Assembly: GCA_018798825.1 (NCBI GenBank)
Contig: CP076355.1
Span: forward strand, 1-64,000
DNA: 64,000 nucleotides
Reading direction: 5' to 3'
Source of the DNA: Ochrobactrum sp. BTU1
GTDB lineage: Bacteria; Pseudomonadota; Alphaproteobacteria; Rhizobiales; Rhizobiaceae
Shown here one piece after another: positions 35,796 to 45,351 of the stretch. Within the stretch, counting starts at the first letter, position 1; every line of letters starts with the position of its first letter. The notes under the pieces were generated by a model. The model was not told the origin of the DNA, searched no databases, and saw only the letters and a program-made list of their open reading frames with translations. Made by a program: the position numbers and the translations under genes.

Positions 35796-36719
35796 TTGAA
35801 AATTTTCATTTTTGGCAGCGTCAACGTGGATGTCAGCGCCCGCATGGCAGCACTGCCTCGTCCCGGGCAGACGCTCAATGCGTCCGGCTATGGTATTGGT
35901 CTTGGTGGCAAAGGTGCCAATCAGGCAGTGGCGGTGGCAAAGCTTGGTGGCGATATTCGTTTCGTGGGTGCGGTCGGCAACGATGCCTTTGGCCAACTGG
36001 CTGTCAAGGAAATGCAGCAGTTTGGTCTTAACACCGGCGGTGTTAAAATGATTGATGGTGTCGATACCGGCATTGCGATCATTCAGGTCGAAGAAGCCGG
36101 GCAGAACACGATTGTTGTTTGCGCCGGTGCCAATGCGAATTGGGCGGCATCTGATATTGATGCCTATGCGTCCGATATAGCGAAAGCCAAAATCACGCTG
36201 CTGCAGCGTGAAGTCCCGCATGAAGCCAATCTTGCTGTTGCAAAGGCTGTGAAAGCTGCCGGTGGCACGGTACTGCTCGATCCTGCACCTGTGGGAGATG
36301 CAAGCCGCATGGCCGATCTGATTTCATTGAGCGAGATCATTTCACCAAACGAAACCGAAGCCGCTGAAATCACCGGTATTGAACCAACCGATATTGCATC
36401 GGCGGAAGCTGCTGCACGCAAACTTCTTGAGCGCGGTCCGAAGATCGTTATCGTAAAGCTTGGTGGTCGCGGTTCATTGCTTGTGACCGCTGACGAGGTC
36501 AAGCACTTTGAGCCGTTCAAGGTGAAAGTGGTCGATACGGTTGCCGCTGGTGACAGTTTCAATGGTGGTTTTGCCGTGGCCTATTCGCAAGGTCAGTCGC
36601 TGCATGATTGCGTGCGCTTTGCCTCGGCTTCCGGTGCAATTGCTGTAACGCGCGCCGGCGCCGGATCTGCTGCGCCAACGGCCCAGGAAGTGGTGCAACT
36701 TTTGCAGAATAATCAGTAA
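35796..36719 (+). CDS. rbsK: Ribokinase (PfkB family)
   Basis: A 307-residue sugar kinase. It opens [16 protein letters not shown], has the first PfkB signature [16 protein letters not shown] near residue 36, and the second with catalytic Asp in [16 protein letters not shown] near 247. It phosphorylates ribose to ribose 5-phosphate. The start is TTG at 35796, seven bases after GGAG; the longer frame from 35775 is unsupported. It faces the nucleoside hydrolase gene, whose product ribose it would consume. A strong terminator follows. Confidence 0.9.
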   Translation: MKIFIFGSVNVDVSARMAALPRPGQTLNASGYGIGLGGKGANQAVAVAKLGGDIRFVGAVGNDAFGQLAVKEMQQFGLNTGGVKMIDGVDTGIAIIQVEEAGQNTIVVCAGANANWAASDIDAYASDIAKAKITLLQREVPHEANLAVAKAVKAAGGTVLLDPAPVGDASRMADLISLSEIISPNETEAAEITGIEPTDIASAEAAARKLLERGPKIVIVKLGGRGSLLVTADEVKHFEPFKVKVVDTVAAGDSFNGGFAVAYSQGQSLHDCVRFASASGAIAVTRAGAGSAAPTAQEVVQLLQNNQ

Positions 36720-36725
36720 AACTGC

Positions 36726-36758
36726 AAAAGCCGCAGGATCGTGAATCCTGCGGCTTTT
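36726..36758. terminator. Rho-independent terminator after rbsK
   Basis: AAAAGCCGCAGGAT and ATCCTGCGGCTTTT form a perfect 14-bp stem around CGTGA, followed by TT. The A-run on the left makes it usable on the minus strand too, for the convergent nucleoside operon ending at 36832. Confidence 0.92.
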
Positions 36759-36831
36759 TTCATAGAGTCTGTATGAATGAGCACATTTCGCAAGGTGTGA
36801 AACTGTTTGCGAAAAGATCGTGCGGTCAGAA

Positions 36832-37767
36832 TTAGAGCGTTGCCAGGCGCTCAGTCAGTAGCGTGAAGAAACCATCTGCATCGACATCCTTGATGAAGAG
36901 GGCGTTCTTTGGACGATCGGTTACTTCCCACCAGTCGACGACTGTTTCGCCGATTGTCAGTTCCGAATTGATTTCGATTTCCACGTTACAATGTCGGCCT
37001 GAGTAAAGTTCAGGCTTCAGCAGATAGGCGATGACGTTCGGGTCATGCAGTGGGCCGCCATCGGTGCCGTATTTTGCTTCATCATAACGCTCGAAGAATT
37101 CAAGCCATGCAGCCACTACTTCGCCTAACTGCGTGCCGATCCCGCGAATGGCTGCAATGCGCTTCTCGGTGGTCAGCACCTTGTGGGTGACATCAAGCGG
37201 CATCATGGTGATCTTGATGCCTGATTTAAACACAATTGCGGCCGCATGTGGATCGACATAGATGTTGAATTCAGCCGACGGCGTAATATTGCCGCCTTCA
37301 AAATAGCCACCGCCCATCAAGACGATTTCCTTGACGCGTTCAGCGATTTTCGGCTCGCGGATGAGTGCGGAGGCGATGTTCGTCAAAGGGCCAAGCGGGC
37401 AAAGGGTGACGGTGCCAGCTTCCTCGTTCATCAGCGTTTCGATAATGAAATCAACGCCGTGTTGCGCCTGAAGCGGCATTGTCGGCTGTGGCAAATCATA
37501 ACCATCAAGGCCCGTCTTGCCATGGACGTTTTCCGCCGTCACGAGCGGCCGTACCAACGGACGGATAGAACCCGCAAATACTTTTGTGTCCGGCTTTTTT
37601 GCAACTTCACAGATGGTGCGTGCATTGATTTCAGTGCGGGCCAGCGGGCCGTTGCCAGCCACGGCGGTGATGCCTAAAATGTCAAGTTCAGGGCTTGCGA
37701 GCGCCAGAAGAATGGCGACTGCATCGTCCTGACCGGGATCGGTATCGATAATGATTTTACGGACCAT
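36832..37767 (-). CDS. Inosine-uridine preferring nucleoside hydrolase
   Basis: A 311-residue nucleoside hydrolase that splits ribonucleosides into ribose and base. The Ca2+-binding Asp cluster DTDPGQDDA is at residues 8-16, followed by NVHGKTGLDGYDLP near 79, the MGGGYFEGGNITPSAEFNIYVDP block near 151, and GPLHDPNVIAY near 240. It is the last gene of the nucleoside uptake operon and converges on ribokinase. Confidence 0.93.
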   Translation of the reverse strand: MVRKIIIDTDPGQDDAVAILLALASPELDILGITAVAGNGPLARTEINARTICEVAKKPDTKVFAGSIRPLVRPLVTAENVHGKTGLDGYDLPQPTMPLQAQHGVDFIIETLMNEEAGTVTLCPLGPLTNIASALIREPKIAERVKEIVLMGGGYFEGGNITPSAEFNIYVDPHAAAIVFKSGIKITMMPLDVTHKVLTTEKRIAAIRGIGTQLGEVVAAWLEFFERYDEAKYGTDGGPLHDPNVIAYLLKPELYSGRHCNVEIEINSELTIGETVVDWWEVTDRPKNALFIKDVDADGFFTLLTERLATL

Positions 37768-37841
37768 GATAGGTTTCCTGCGTTAAAGCTTGTCCAGCGA
37801 AACTGTGAAGTGGTTTGGCGTTCGGAAAAGCGTGAAAAACT

Positions 37842-39248
37842 TTAAAGTGCGTTACGCGCCGCGTTGACCGTCTGGTCGACAAGTGTGTCGAACGAGATTA
37901 TTGCCGGACGGCGCATATAGGTGACAATGTCGTCGGCAAGGAGCGGCTTTGACCAACGGTCTGCGATAATGCCGGGGCCGTGCTGGATGGCAATCATGCT
38001 CAGAATCTGCGCGGCATTGCAGTCGACATCGTGGCCGATACCGCAGACGATTTCCAGCGTCTGATCGAAATCGCCTTCACCAAACCATAGTGCCACAACT
38101 TGCGCGGCGGCATTTGGCGTGACGTGAATCCAGTTATACTCGGCATATTCCGCATCGCATTTTGCCCATGCATCCTGCCAGCGACCAGCAGCACGGCAAG
38201 CATCAAGGGCGAAAGCGAGAACCGCACCATATTCCGTTTCAGTCGAGAAAAGCTCTGCCGTTGAAACCAGCAATTCGCGGGTGTCTTTGATTGCAAAGGC
38301 GCGGGCCGCCATGACAGCATTGAACACTTCGCCCAGGATTCCGTTTCCTGCATGCGAAATCTCCGCATCCATGAAGGCAAGACGCGCAGCTTCACGCGCA
38401 CGCCCCGGCACGACCATGCCGCAGATTGTGCCGCGCATCTGGGCACCAATCCATTCATCGAAGGGATTGTCGGACGTAGCGGTTTCAGGTGCGGTAAGAC
38501 CACGACGCATATTGGAAAGCGCGATTGCCTCAGCTGACCAACCAAGCGGTATCAGCGACGTCCAGCGCTCGGCAATATCCGCGCTGGTTAAAGCAAAACC
38601 CTTGTCGCCAAAGGCTTCCAGAAAGGCGATTTCAAAGGTGATGTCGTCATTATAGGTATTGGGCTCACGCACATAATCGCGGATCGGACCGAAAACCTCC
38701 ATGATGTTCTCGGCCGTATAGCCTTCAAGTGCTGTGCCAGCCGCAGCACCCACAAGCTGCGCCATCCAAGCGCCCGCTGTGCGGTCGCGAAAATCATCAG
38801 ACTGGATAGGATAAGGCACATCGTCCGGCCAGTTCACTGACGCATCAAATGCATCCCAAGAGGCAAAGCGTGTGGTTTTTTGCGAGGGATGCTCGGGATC
38901 GGGCTTTGCCGCACGCATCAATATGCGCAACCGCATATCGATGCGGTAAAGCGTTTCAAAATCAGAGCGTTCAAGCGCTGCTAGTCCATCCTTGAGAAGC
39001 TCTGTATAGGGCGCTAGTCTATAGCCCTTGTTTTCGAGTGATTGCAGTGCGCCGGCCATCAGGCATTCGGGTGCTGCTGAACCCGGTACATTGCTTTTCC
39101 AGAACATCGCCATGAGATCGTCCTGCGCCTTCATGACAGCGCTTGCATCCCATGTCTGCTCTTCTGCGGTGCGTACCACAGGCTTCGTGTTGCGCAGAAG
39201 ATCGCGTGTCAGCTCCCAAGCTTTCATGTTTTTCTCGTTTTCATGCAT
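37842..39248 (-). CDS. ADP-ribosylglycohydrolase family protein
   Basis: A 468-residue protein. The first 150 residues are helical and not recognised. The rest follows the ADP-ribosylglycohydrolase (DraG/ARH) fold: DRTAGAWMAQLVGAAAGTALEG, then the metal motif NDDITFE, DAEISHAGNGI, and the C-terminal GHDVDCNAAQ. The family cleaves ADP-ribose from proteins or related N-glycosides using two divalent metals. It starts within two bases of the permease stop and precedes nucleoside hydrolase, so a nucleoside-like or ADP-ribose-like substrate is plausible. ATG 39227 is an alternative start with GAGAA upstream. Confidence 0.85.
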   Translation of the reverse strand: MHENEKNMKAWELTRDLLRNTKPVVRTAEEQTWDASAVMKAQDDLMAMFWKSNVPGSAAPECLMAGALQSLENKGYRLAPYTELLKDGLAALERSDFETLYRIDMRLRILMRAAKPDPEHPSQKTTRFASWDAFDASVNWPDDVPYPIQSDDFRDRTAGAWMAQLVGAAAGTALEGYTAENIMEVFGPIRDYVREPNTYNDDITFEIAFLEAFGDKGFALTSADIAERWTSLIPLGWSAEAIALSNMRRGLTAPETATSDNPFDEWIGAQMRGTICGMVVPGRAREAARLAFMDAEISHAGNGILGEVFNAVMAARAFAIKDTRELLVSTAELFSTETEYGAVLAFALDACRAAGRWQDAWAKCDAEYAEYNWIHVTPNAAAQVVALWFGEGDFDQTLEIVCGIGHDVDCNAAQILSMIAIQHGPGIIADRWSKPLLADDIVTYMRRPAIISFDTLVDQTVNAARNAL

Positions 39249-39249
39249 T

Positions 39250-40146
39250 TCAGGATTTCTTCAACTGTCTTGCACGCCGCTGTCTTCTTGCGGCGTGTAC
39301 CGTCAGCACCACAACGGGCACGAGATAAGGGATCATCTGCATCAGCTCGAATGGCAGTCCAAGGCTTTGCAGGGTGATCGCGAGCGATTCTGCTGCGGCC
39401 AGGACCAGACTTGCAGCCAGGGTTCCCCATGCGGTTCCCTGTCCCATCACTTCGGCTGCAATGGCAATAAAGCCACGACCAGCGGTCATGTTCTGGCCAA
39501 ACCAGGTGACATAACCGAGCGAAAGATACGCACCAGCCGCACCACCAAAGATACCTGAAAGGACCAGCGCCTGCATCTGAACGCGTCCGGTGTGAATGCC
39601 AGCCGCACGCGCAGATTTCGGATCAACCCCTGTTGCGCGCACGTGAAGGCCGAAACGCGTCCGCATCATCAGAACGCTGACGGCAGGAACCGCGAGCAAA
39701 GCGGCAAAGCTTAGGATGTGGATATTGCCAATGTAGGGAACGCTGAGGCTCGGTAACGCCCCGCTTTTAAGCGCTCCCGACATGCCCTTGTCACCGGTTG
39801 CAAGAAAGAGTCCGAGCGTTGTACCGGCTGCTGCTGCAATGTTGAGGGCAATGCCCGTCATGATGAGGTCGGTGCCGAGCTTGTTGACCGACAGAGACAT
39901 GAGCCAACCTAGAAAGGCGCCGACTATAAGAGCCGCAAGCAAGCCAATCGCCGGACTTCCAGTTGCAGCACTTGCCAATACCGCGATCAATGCTGCAATC
40001 AGCATCATGCCTTCCATGCCGATATTCAACACACCTGCACGATCAGAGATCATGACGCCGAGCGCTGCAAGCAACAAAGGCGTGGCAACGCGCAGAATGG
40101 TTGCAATAAATGCCGGATCGAAGATTTGTGTGAGAACAGTGCTCAT
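39250..40146 (-). CDS. Nucleoside ABC transporter permease (NupQ/YufQ-like)
   Basis: A 298-residue permease of the BMP-type nucleoside importer group, with eight or more helices. Conserved phrases include GVLNIGMEGMMLIAALIAV near residue 38 and ATGVDPKSARAAGIHTGRVQ near 176. The start overlaps the other permease stop by four bases. The gene is followed immediately by the ADP-ribosylglycohydrolase homologue. Confidence 0.92.
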   Translation of the reverse strand: MSTVLTQIFDPAFIATILRVATPLLLAALGVMISDRAGVLNIGMEGMMLIAALIAVLASAATGSPAIGLLAALIVGAFLGWLMSLSVNKLGTDLIMTGIALNIAAAAGTTLGLFLATGDKGMSGALKSGALPSLSVPYIGNIHILSFAALLAVPAVSVLMMRTRFGLHVRATGVDPKSARAAGIHTGRVQMQALVLSGIFGGAAGAYLSLGYVTWFGQNMTAGRGFIAIAAEVMGQGTAWGTLAASLVLAAAESLAITLQSLGLPFELMQMIPYLVPVVVLTVHAARRQRRARQLKKS

Positions 40147-41213
40147 GCTTGTTCTCCTTCCCGATTGCGCAGGTTTCGAATGAGCCGCAGCACAGTCGGA
40201 TGTTTGTGGATTACGCTTGCGGTTGCTCCAACCATGATTGCCGCTGTCACTAGTCCCACCACTTCTGTGGGGATATTCATGTTGCGGGCGAGAAGGTCGC
40301 CGCCAACTTGAACGAAGCCTAAGAACAAAGCGGCCGGAATGAGCAGGAATGGATTCTCACGGCCCAGAATGGCGACAACCAGACCCGTCCATCCATAGCC
40401 GGGCAAGTCTAGCCATGCAAAGCGGTTATGCAAACCAAGTACCTCCAGCGCACCTGCCATGCCTGCAATCAGACCACCAACGATCTGCGCGCGCATGATT
40501 ATTCCTGTGAGCGGAAGCCCGAGATGGTTTGCAAATCCCGGGCTGGAACCCGCAATCCGAATATTGAGCCCTGAACGTGTCCAATAGAGCCAGATACCGC
40601 CCAGGATACAGGCGAGAATGGCAATGATCGACCCGCTGTTAAGGCGCGTTCCCGCCAAAAGGCGATCAAGCTTGGCTTCGGGGGGAATCCGCATCGACAT
40701 CATGCCGCCGGCGGCCGGGTCGCGGATGACATAATTGAGTACGAATAGTCCCAAAAACAGGAAGGCGTAGTTTAGAACCAGAGATGTTACCATCTCGGAT
40801 GCGCCAAAACGAAGACGCAAAGCTGCAGGTATCGTACAGGCAAAACTGCCCGCAACTGCCCCACACAAAATCGCAACAGGCAGGGAGAACCATCCCAGTG
40901 ATGGCAGCAGAACGGCACCCGCAACAGCACCGAGACCGCCGAGGTAGAAGCCGCTTTCCGCGCCTAAATTAAACAGCCCCGACCGGAAAAGAATTGTGAT
41001 GGCAAGCCCCGTCAGCATGATCGGCGTTGCAGCTTCCACCACATTGCCCATATGACGGATGCTGCCAAACGGGCCGAGGAAGAAGGTCTTGAGCACACCC
41101 AACGGATTATCCTGCATCAAGGCCAAAGGGACAATCAGCAGTGCCATGATAATACCGATGACAAGCACTGTCAGGAAAAACGGGATGAGGTGGGAAATAA
41201 GTCTACGCATCAC
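40143..41213 (-). CDS. Nucleoside ABC transporter permease (NupP/YufP-like)
   Basis: A 356-residue permease of the same importer. LAITILFRSGLFNLGAESGFYLGG near residue 72 and IRIAGSSPGFANHLGLP near 220 are typical of this group. It overlaps both the ATPase gene upstream and the second permease downstream by four bases, so the channel is co-translated. Confidence 0.92.
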   Translation of the reverse strand: MMRRLISHLIPFFLTVLVIGIIMALLIVPLALMQDNPLGVLKTFFLGPFGSIRHMGNVVEAATPIMLTGLAITILFRSGLFNLGAESGFYLGGLGAVAGAVLLPSLGWFSLPVAILCGAVAGSFACTIPAALRLRFGASEMVTSLVLNYAFLFLGLFVLNYVIRDPAAGGMMSMRIPPEAKLDRLLAGTRLNSGSIIAILACILGGIWLYWTRSGLNIRIAGSSPGFANHLGLPLTGIIMRAQIVGGLIAGMAGALEVLGLHNRFAWLDLPGYGWTGLVVAILGRENPFLLIPAALFLGFVQVGGDLLARNMNIPTEVVGLVTAAIMVGATASVIHKHPTVLRLIRNLRNREGEQA

Positions 41214-42760
41214 GCAACAGTCCTCGTGCCAAGCATATACGGGCCGAGAACCGCCGGAGTGATGTCGGGCCCGTTCGTCAGAACGGCAACAATTCGACCA
41301 TTGAAGAACACGACAATCCGATCACTGAGCCGCAACAGTTCATCGAGATCAGCGCTTACGAGAAGAACGGCGCATCCCCCTTGCGCTACTTCATCTATGC
41401 GGCGGTGCAAAAAGGCTGCTGCTGAAACGTCAATGCCGCGGGTCGGCTGATCGGCGATCAGAAATTTCGGATTGGTCGCAAGTTCGCGCGCGGCAATAAG
41501 TTTTTGTGCATTGCCGCCCGAAAGCGAGTCTAGCCGCTCTGTGATTGCCCCGGCGCGGACCGAGTATTGTTTTATCATTCCGCTAACACGGGCTTTGATC
41601 GCGTTGAAGCGCAGGAAGGGTCCTAAATCTGTTTCATGGCTTCCATCTGTGCCGGCAATGGTATTCTCAGCCAGCGACAGACCCGGCGCGCCACCTTGCG
41701 AAAAACGGTCGGCAGGCAGATATGCAAGGCCTTGTTTGCGCCAGCTGGCCGTATCGGCTGCAAGCATATCAACGCCATTGAGGGCAATCGCACCGTGGGT
41801 TGCGCGCATGAGGCCAGAGAGGGCGGACACAAGCCCGCGTTGGCCACTGCCATCAACACCGGCAACACCGACAATTTCGCCGGCCCCAATGGTGAGGCTC
41901 ACATCGCGGATACGGTCAGCAGGGTCGAGGGCTTCAATCGTAACCGACGTCAATTCAAGAACTTTGTGCGGCGCATTTCGCTTGTGCGCGCGTTGGGGAA
42001 TTTCGACCGCGTGGCCCATCACCATTTGCATGATGGCGTCGTCTGGCACATCGGCAAGTTTCTCAGTGCCTGCAACAGCGCCAGCGCGCAAAACCGTTAC
42101 ACTTTCTGCCAGTTCGCGCACTTCATTGAGCTTGTGAGAAATAAAGAGAATGGTAATGCCTTCATCGCGCAGTGCCTTCAGCCGACGCATCAGCTCCTCG
42201 ATTTCCGGCGGAGAAAGAACGGCGGTGGGCTCATCGAGGATCAGAAGGCGTGTGCGACGCGCGAGCGCTTTTAGGATCTCGATCTTCTGCTGCGCTGCGA
42301 CCGAGAGTGTGCCGGTGATCGCATCGGGATCGGCATGCAAATCATAATGCCGCATCAGCTCTTCGACGGTTTTGCGGGCGGCTGCACGATCGATAAAGCC
42401 GTGTTTCATAGGCTCATGACCGAGAATGATATTTTCAGTAACGCTTAGTGTCGGCACCAGCGAGAAATGCTGATGCACCATGCCAATACCCTTCGCGCTG
42501 GCGTCTTCTGGCGACCAGGAAGAAATCGTCTCCCCGTCGATCACGATCTCGCCCGCAGTGGCATTTTCGATGCCAAACAGAATTTTCATGAGCGTGGATT
42601 TGCCGGCACCGTTTTCGCCACAAATTGCATGGATCGAACCGGTACGGATTGAAAACGACACATCGCGCAAGGCGACAGTGCCGTTCGGATAGATCTTGCT
42701 CACATCGCGAAAGGCGACGATTGCATCGTCGCCTTCTGTGCTTTCGACTTGTTTTTCCAC
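41210..42760 (-). CDS. Nucleoside ABC transporter ATPase, double-domain
   Basis: A 516-residue ATPase with two fused nucleotide-binding domains. The first has Walker A GENGAGKST, signature LSVAAQQKIEI and Walker B LLILDEPTAVLS. The second has a degenerate Walker A (GVDGSGQRG) and LSGGNAQKL. This asymmetry is normal in RbsA/NupO-type importers. The stop of the binding-protein gene is two bases upstream. Confidence 0.93.
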   Translation of the reverse strand: MEKQVESTEGDDAIVAFRDVSKIYPNGTVALRDVSFSIRTGSIHAICGENGAGKSTLMKILFGIENATAGEIVIDGETISSWSPEDASAKGIGMVHQHFSLVPTLSVTENIILGHEPMKHGFIDRAAARKTVEELMRHYDLHADPDAITGTLSVAAQQKIEILKALARRTRLLILDEPTAVLSPPEIEELMRRLKALRDEGITILFISHKLNEVRELAESVTVLRAGAVAGTEKLADVPDDAIMQMVMGHAVEIPQRAHKRNAPHKVLELTSVTIEALDPADRIRDVSLTIGAGEIVGVAGVDGSGQRGLVSALSGLMRATHGAIALNGVDMLAADTASWRKQGLAYLPADRFSQGGAPGLSLAENTIAGTDGSHETDLGPFLRFNAIKARVSGMIKQYSVRAGAITERLDSLSGGNAQKLIAARELATNPKFLIADQPTRGIDVSAAAFLHRRIDEVAQGGCAVLLVSADLDELLRLSDRIVVFFNGRIVAVLTNGPDITPAVLGPYMLGTRTVA

Positions 42761-42762
42761 GA

Positions 42763-43869
42763 TTATGGACGAACCTTGTTGCGGATCGCGTTGAGATCCT
42801 CTGTGCTCATGCCAAATGCCGTTGGAACCGTGATCTTGCCTTCGGAAATCTCATCAGAAGCCTTCTTGATGGCATCCTTCATTTCCTGTGTGGCCATTGA
42901 GGCCATATTGCCATCCTGCACGATGCCGACAGCCCCCTCTTTCAGGCCGAGCGCTTCAGCTTTGCCAAATGGCAGACTGCCTTCCTTGAAACGGTCATAG
43001 GATTGCAGAAGGCTGACGTCGACATTCTTAAGGACAGAACTTACGACCTGTTTGGCCATCGCTGGGTCACTGTCTTTGAAGATTGCTTCCTGATCGGAAT
43101 CCACGCCCAGAACATATTTGCCCGTTTCCTTGGCCGCCGAAAGCTGACCTAGGCCGGTTTGCGAAGCTACGACAAAGCCGAGCGAAACACCCGAACGATA
43201 CTGTGCGAGACCAAGCTCTTTGCCCTTTGCCGCATCCATGAAGGAACCTGCGTAGGAAATCGAAATTTTTGTATCCGGCTCAATAGCTTGTGCACCAGCA
43301 ACATAGCCTACGAGGAAGTCGTTGATCACCGGGATGTCCATGCCGCCAAGGAAACCGAGGTTCTTGCCAGTGTCGCCGAGCTTTCCTTCTTTGAGCAGCG
43401 AAGCTGCTAGCATGCCGCCAAGATACGAACCTTCGTTCTGCTTATATTGAATGGAATAAACGTTGTCGTATCCGCCTTCTTCATAAGGAACGCTTGCATC
43501 GTAAAGGATATATTTCTTGTCTGGATATTGCTGGGCGACCGAGCCTACGGTTTCTGACATCTGGTAAGTGCCGCCGATGATCAGATCCCAATCCTGTTCC
43601 GATGCATCCAGGAAAACCGGTTCCCACTTCGTCGGATCGTCACCAATTTCCAGAATCTTGGTTTCAACGTCATCGCCATATTTTTCCTTGATCATCTTCA
43701 TTCCGTTGGCCGCGGAATCGAAGAAGGACTTATCACCGAGCGCGCCATTTATGATCAACAGGATCTTGTCTTGCGCCTGGGCCGCTGTGGTGGCAATCGT
43801 GCCCATCGCCGTGGATCCGGCGAGAGCGAGAGCAAGATGAAACATTCCCCGTCTGGTGAACTTGAACAC
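42763..43869 (-). CDS. BMP-family nucleoside-binding protein
   Basis: A 368-residue periplasmic protein of the BMP/Med/PnrA family, which binds purine nucleosides. A signal peptide with a twin-Arg near the start (FTRRGMF) ends at AAQAQ near residue 33, and Tat export is possible. Family features are GDKSFFDSAANGMK near residue 45, the GGMDIPVINDFLVGYVAGAQ block and QTGLGQLSAAKETGKYVLGVDSD. It is the first transporter gene after the IclR regulator. Confidence 0.92.
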   Translation of the reverse strand: MFKFTRRGMFHLALALAGSTAMGTIATTAAQAQDKILLIINGALGDKSFFDSAANGMKMIKEKYGDDVETKILEIGDDPTKWEPVFLDASEQDWDLIIGGTYQMSETVGSVAQQYPDKKYILYDASVPYEEGGYDNVYSIQYKQNEGSYLGGMLAASLLKEGKLGDTGKNLGFLGGMDIPVINDFLVGYVAGAQAIEPDTKISISYAGSFMDAAKGKELGLAQYRSGVSLGFVVASQTGLGQLSAAKETGKYVLGVDSDQEAIFKDSDPAMAKQVVSSVLKNVDVSLLQSYDRFKEGSLPFGKAEALGLKEGAVGIVQDGNMASMATQEMKDAIKKASDEISEGKITVPTAFGMSTEDLNAIRNKVRP

Positions 43870-44056
43870 AACAGAACTCCATTTTTACATCAATAAAGAG
43901 ATGGATTTTCTGCTCCGGGCTTTTCGCCTCTTTCGACAGATCCCCCACACTTGCCCGATCAAACGACGGCGCATGATGCAAGTCAATCTGCAATTTTGGA
44001 TCTAAACCGAGATGAAAAGAATGAGTTTTTTGGAAGTAAATAAGTAAAAACATAGG

Positions 44057-44101
44057 CTTAGAGCGTTGATCTTCAATAATCGGATCGAAAGGCGCTCTAA
44101 G
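44057..44101. repeat. AGAGC...GCTCT palindromic repeat between iclR and the BMP gene
   Basis: CTTAGAGCG and CGCTCTAAG form a perfect 9-bp outer stem around a 27-base centre. It lies 54 bases after the regulator stop and may separate its transcript from the operon. Confidence 0.6.
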
Positions 44102-44154
44102 CTATCGCTGTGGACAGGTAAGCCTGTTGCGCGGAGAGCTTCAAAACTATCCGA

Positions 44155-44985
44155 TTATTTCACCAAGGCCTGGTTCGGATGTCGCAATGTTGGGTCAAAC
44201 GGATTGAGCTTTTGCGCAATGGTCGCCGCTTCCTTGCGTAACAACTCGGTCACGGTTTGCTGACGTTTTTCGGTGAGGCGCGAGGCAAGTGTACCAATAC
44301 TCAGTGCTGCCACAGCTTCACCCTCTCGATTGAGAATAGGCACACCAAGACCCGCCATGCCGTCAATCATGTTAAAGTTGAAGGTGGAAGCGCCTGTCTC
44401 GCGTACTTCCGCAATCATGATACGAAGGTCAACCTCATCAATGGTCGCTTTGTCCAGAATGCGTGGCATGTTGAAGCGAATGATCGCCTCGCGCTCCTCT
44501 TCGGGTAGAAAAGCGAGAATGGCAAGACTTCCCTGGCCAATACCAAGCGGAACCTTACCGCCGATATCGCCGGTATAAGAGCGGATCGGGAATGGCCCCT
44601 CTACACGATCAAGGCAGACGGCGTCGAAATTGCTGCGCACTAAAAGGAAGACCGTATCGTTGAAGGTGGTTGAGAGCCTTAAAAGTGATGGGCGAGCAAA
44701 ACTCAGTATCCCATCGCGCTGGCGCGCCTGGGCGGCCATGGCAAAAAACTCCAGCGACAGGCGATAGGCTTTTTTGTCAGGCAGCTGTTCAACAAGGTTT
44801 TCTGCGATCAGTGTTTTGAGCAGACGATGAGCCGATGGCTGGCTGAGCTCGAGTGCGCGCGCCAGATCAATCAGCCGCACGCCGTCGTCCGTGCTGGCAG
44901 CGAGACCTTTCAAAATATGAATTGCCTTGACCAGACTTGAGTTAAGCGCGGCACCAGATTTCATATTCTCTGATATATCATCCAT
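44155..44985 (-). CDS. IclR-family transcription regulator
   Basis: A 276-residue regulator with an N-terminal winged helix (LVKAIHILKGLA, LSQPSAHRLLKTLIAENLVEQ) and a C-terminal IclR ligand domain (RSYTGDIGGKVPLGIGQGSLAILAF, later GLGVPILNREGEAVAALSIG). It stands upstream of the nucleoside operon on the same strand and probably controls it. The start at 44985 has no strong ribosome site. Confidence 0.9.
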   Translation of the reverse strand: MDDISENMKSGAALNSSLVKAIHILKGLAASTDDGVRLIDLARALELSQPSAHRLLKTLIAENLVEQLPDKKAYRLSLEFFAMAAQARQRDGILSFARPSLLRLSTTFNDTVFLLVRSNFDAVCLDRVEGPFPIRSYTGDIGGKVPLGIGQGSLAILAFLPEEEREAIIRFNMPRILDKATIDEVDLRIMIAEVRETGASTFNFNMIDGMAGLGVPILNREGEAVAALSIGTLASRLTEKRQQTVTELLRKEAATIAQKLNPFDPTLRHPNQALVK

Positions 44986-45351
44986 ATTATTGCTTCCAAA
45001 TTCTGCATTTTGAAAGAAATATATAATTTCTTCCGAATATGAAAATTATAATTTGTAATCGTTCGAATTTTTCTGCCATCTAAAACGGTCGCCAATGGGA
45101 AGGTCCGGCAAGGCATTGCAATCAATGCTGCAAGCGGATCGGCGGTTTTAACTTGAAGTATGGGGAACGCTGCGGTCGCATAAGTGGCCGGACGGTCATG
45201 CGTTCAAAAAATCCAAGTGTGATCAGCGCTCAAATTGCGCGATCAGGCCGCTCCCGCCAGCCAGCCCTGTTTAACAGGCGACGTGAGACAACATCACGGC
45301 GCTTCCATTCCCCCATTTGATTGGCGGAGGTCTTGCCGAGAGGGAGACCCA
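44986..45351. promoter_or_regulatory. Divergent promoter region of iclR and the PotABCD-like operon
   Basis: This 366-base region separates the divergent genes. The left 80 bases are very A/T-rich and contain an inverted repeat (45012-45034). The right part carries GAGAGGGAGACC before the ATPase start. The apparent frame from 45235 into the ATPase is out of keeping with that family's N-terminus and is not used. No RNA gene was recognised. Confidence 0.5.
45012..45034. promoter_or_regulatory. Putative IclR operator palindrome
   Basis: GAAAGAAAT and ATTTCTTCC face each other around ATATA, 8 of 9 positions matching. It lies 27 bases upstream of the iclR start. Size and A/T content fit IclR-type sites. 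Confidence 0.45.

Noticed and set aside
43590..43640. AAAACCGGTTCCCA in the BMP gene as another palindromic repeat copy
   Set aside because: The encoded KWEPVF lies in a segment normally present in BMP proteins, so the resemblance is probably chance.
45235..45351. 39-residue N-terminal extension of the PotA-like ATPase
   Set aside because: ABC ATPases start near MSFLTLSNISRYYG, and AGGGAGA precedes ATG 45352.
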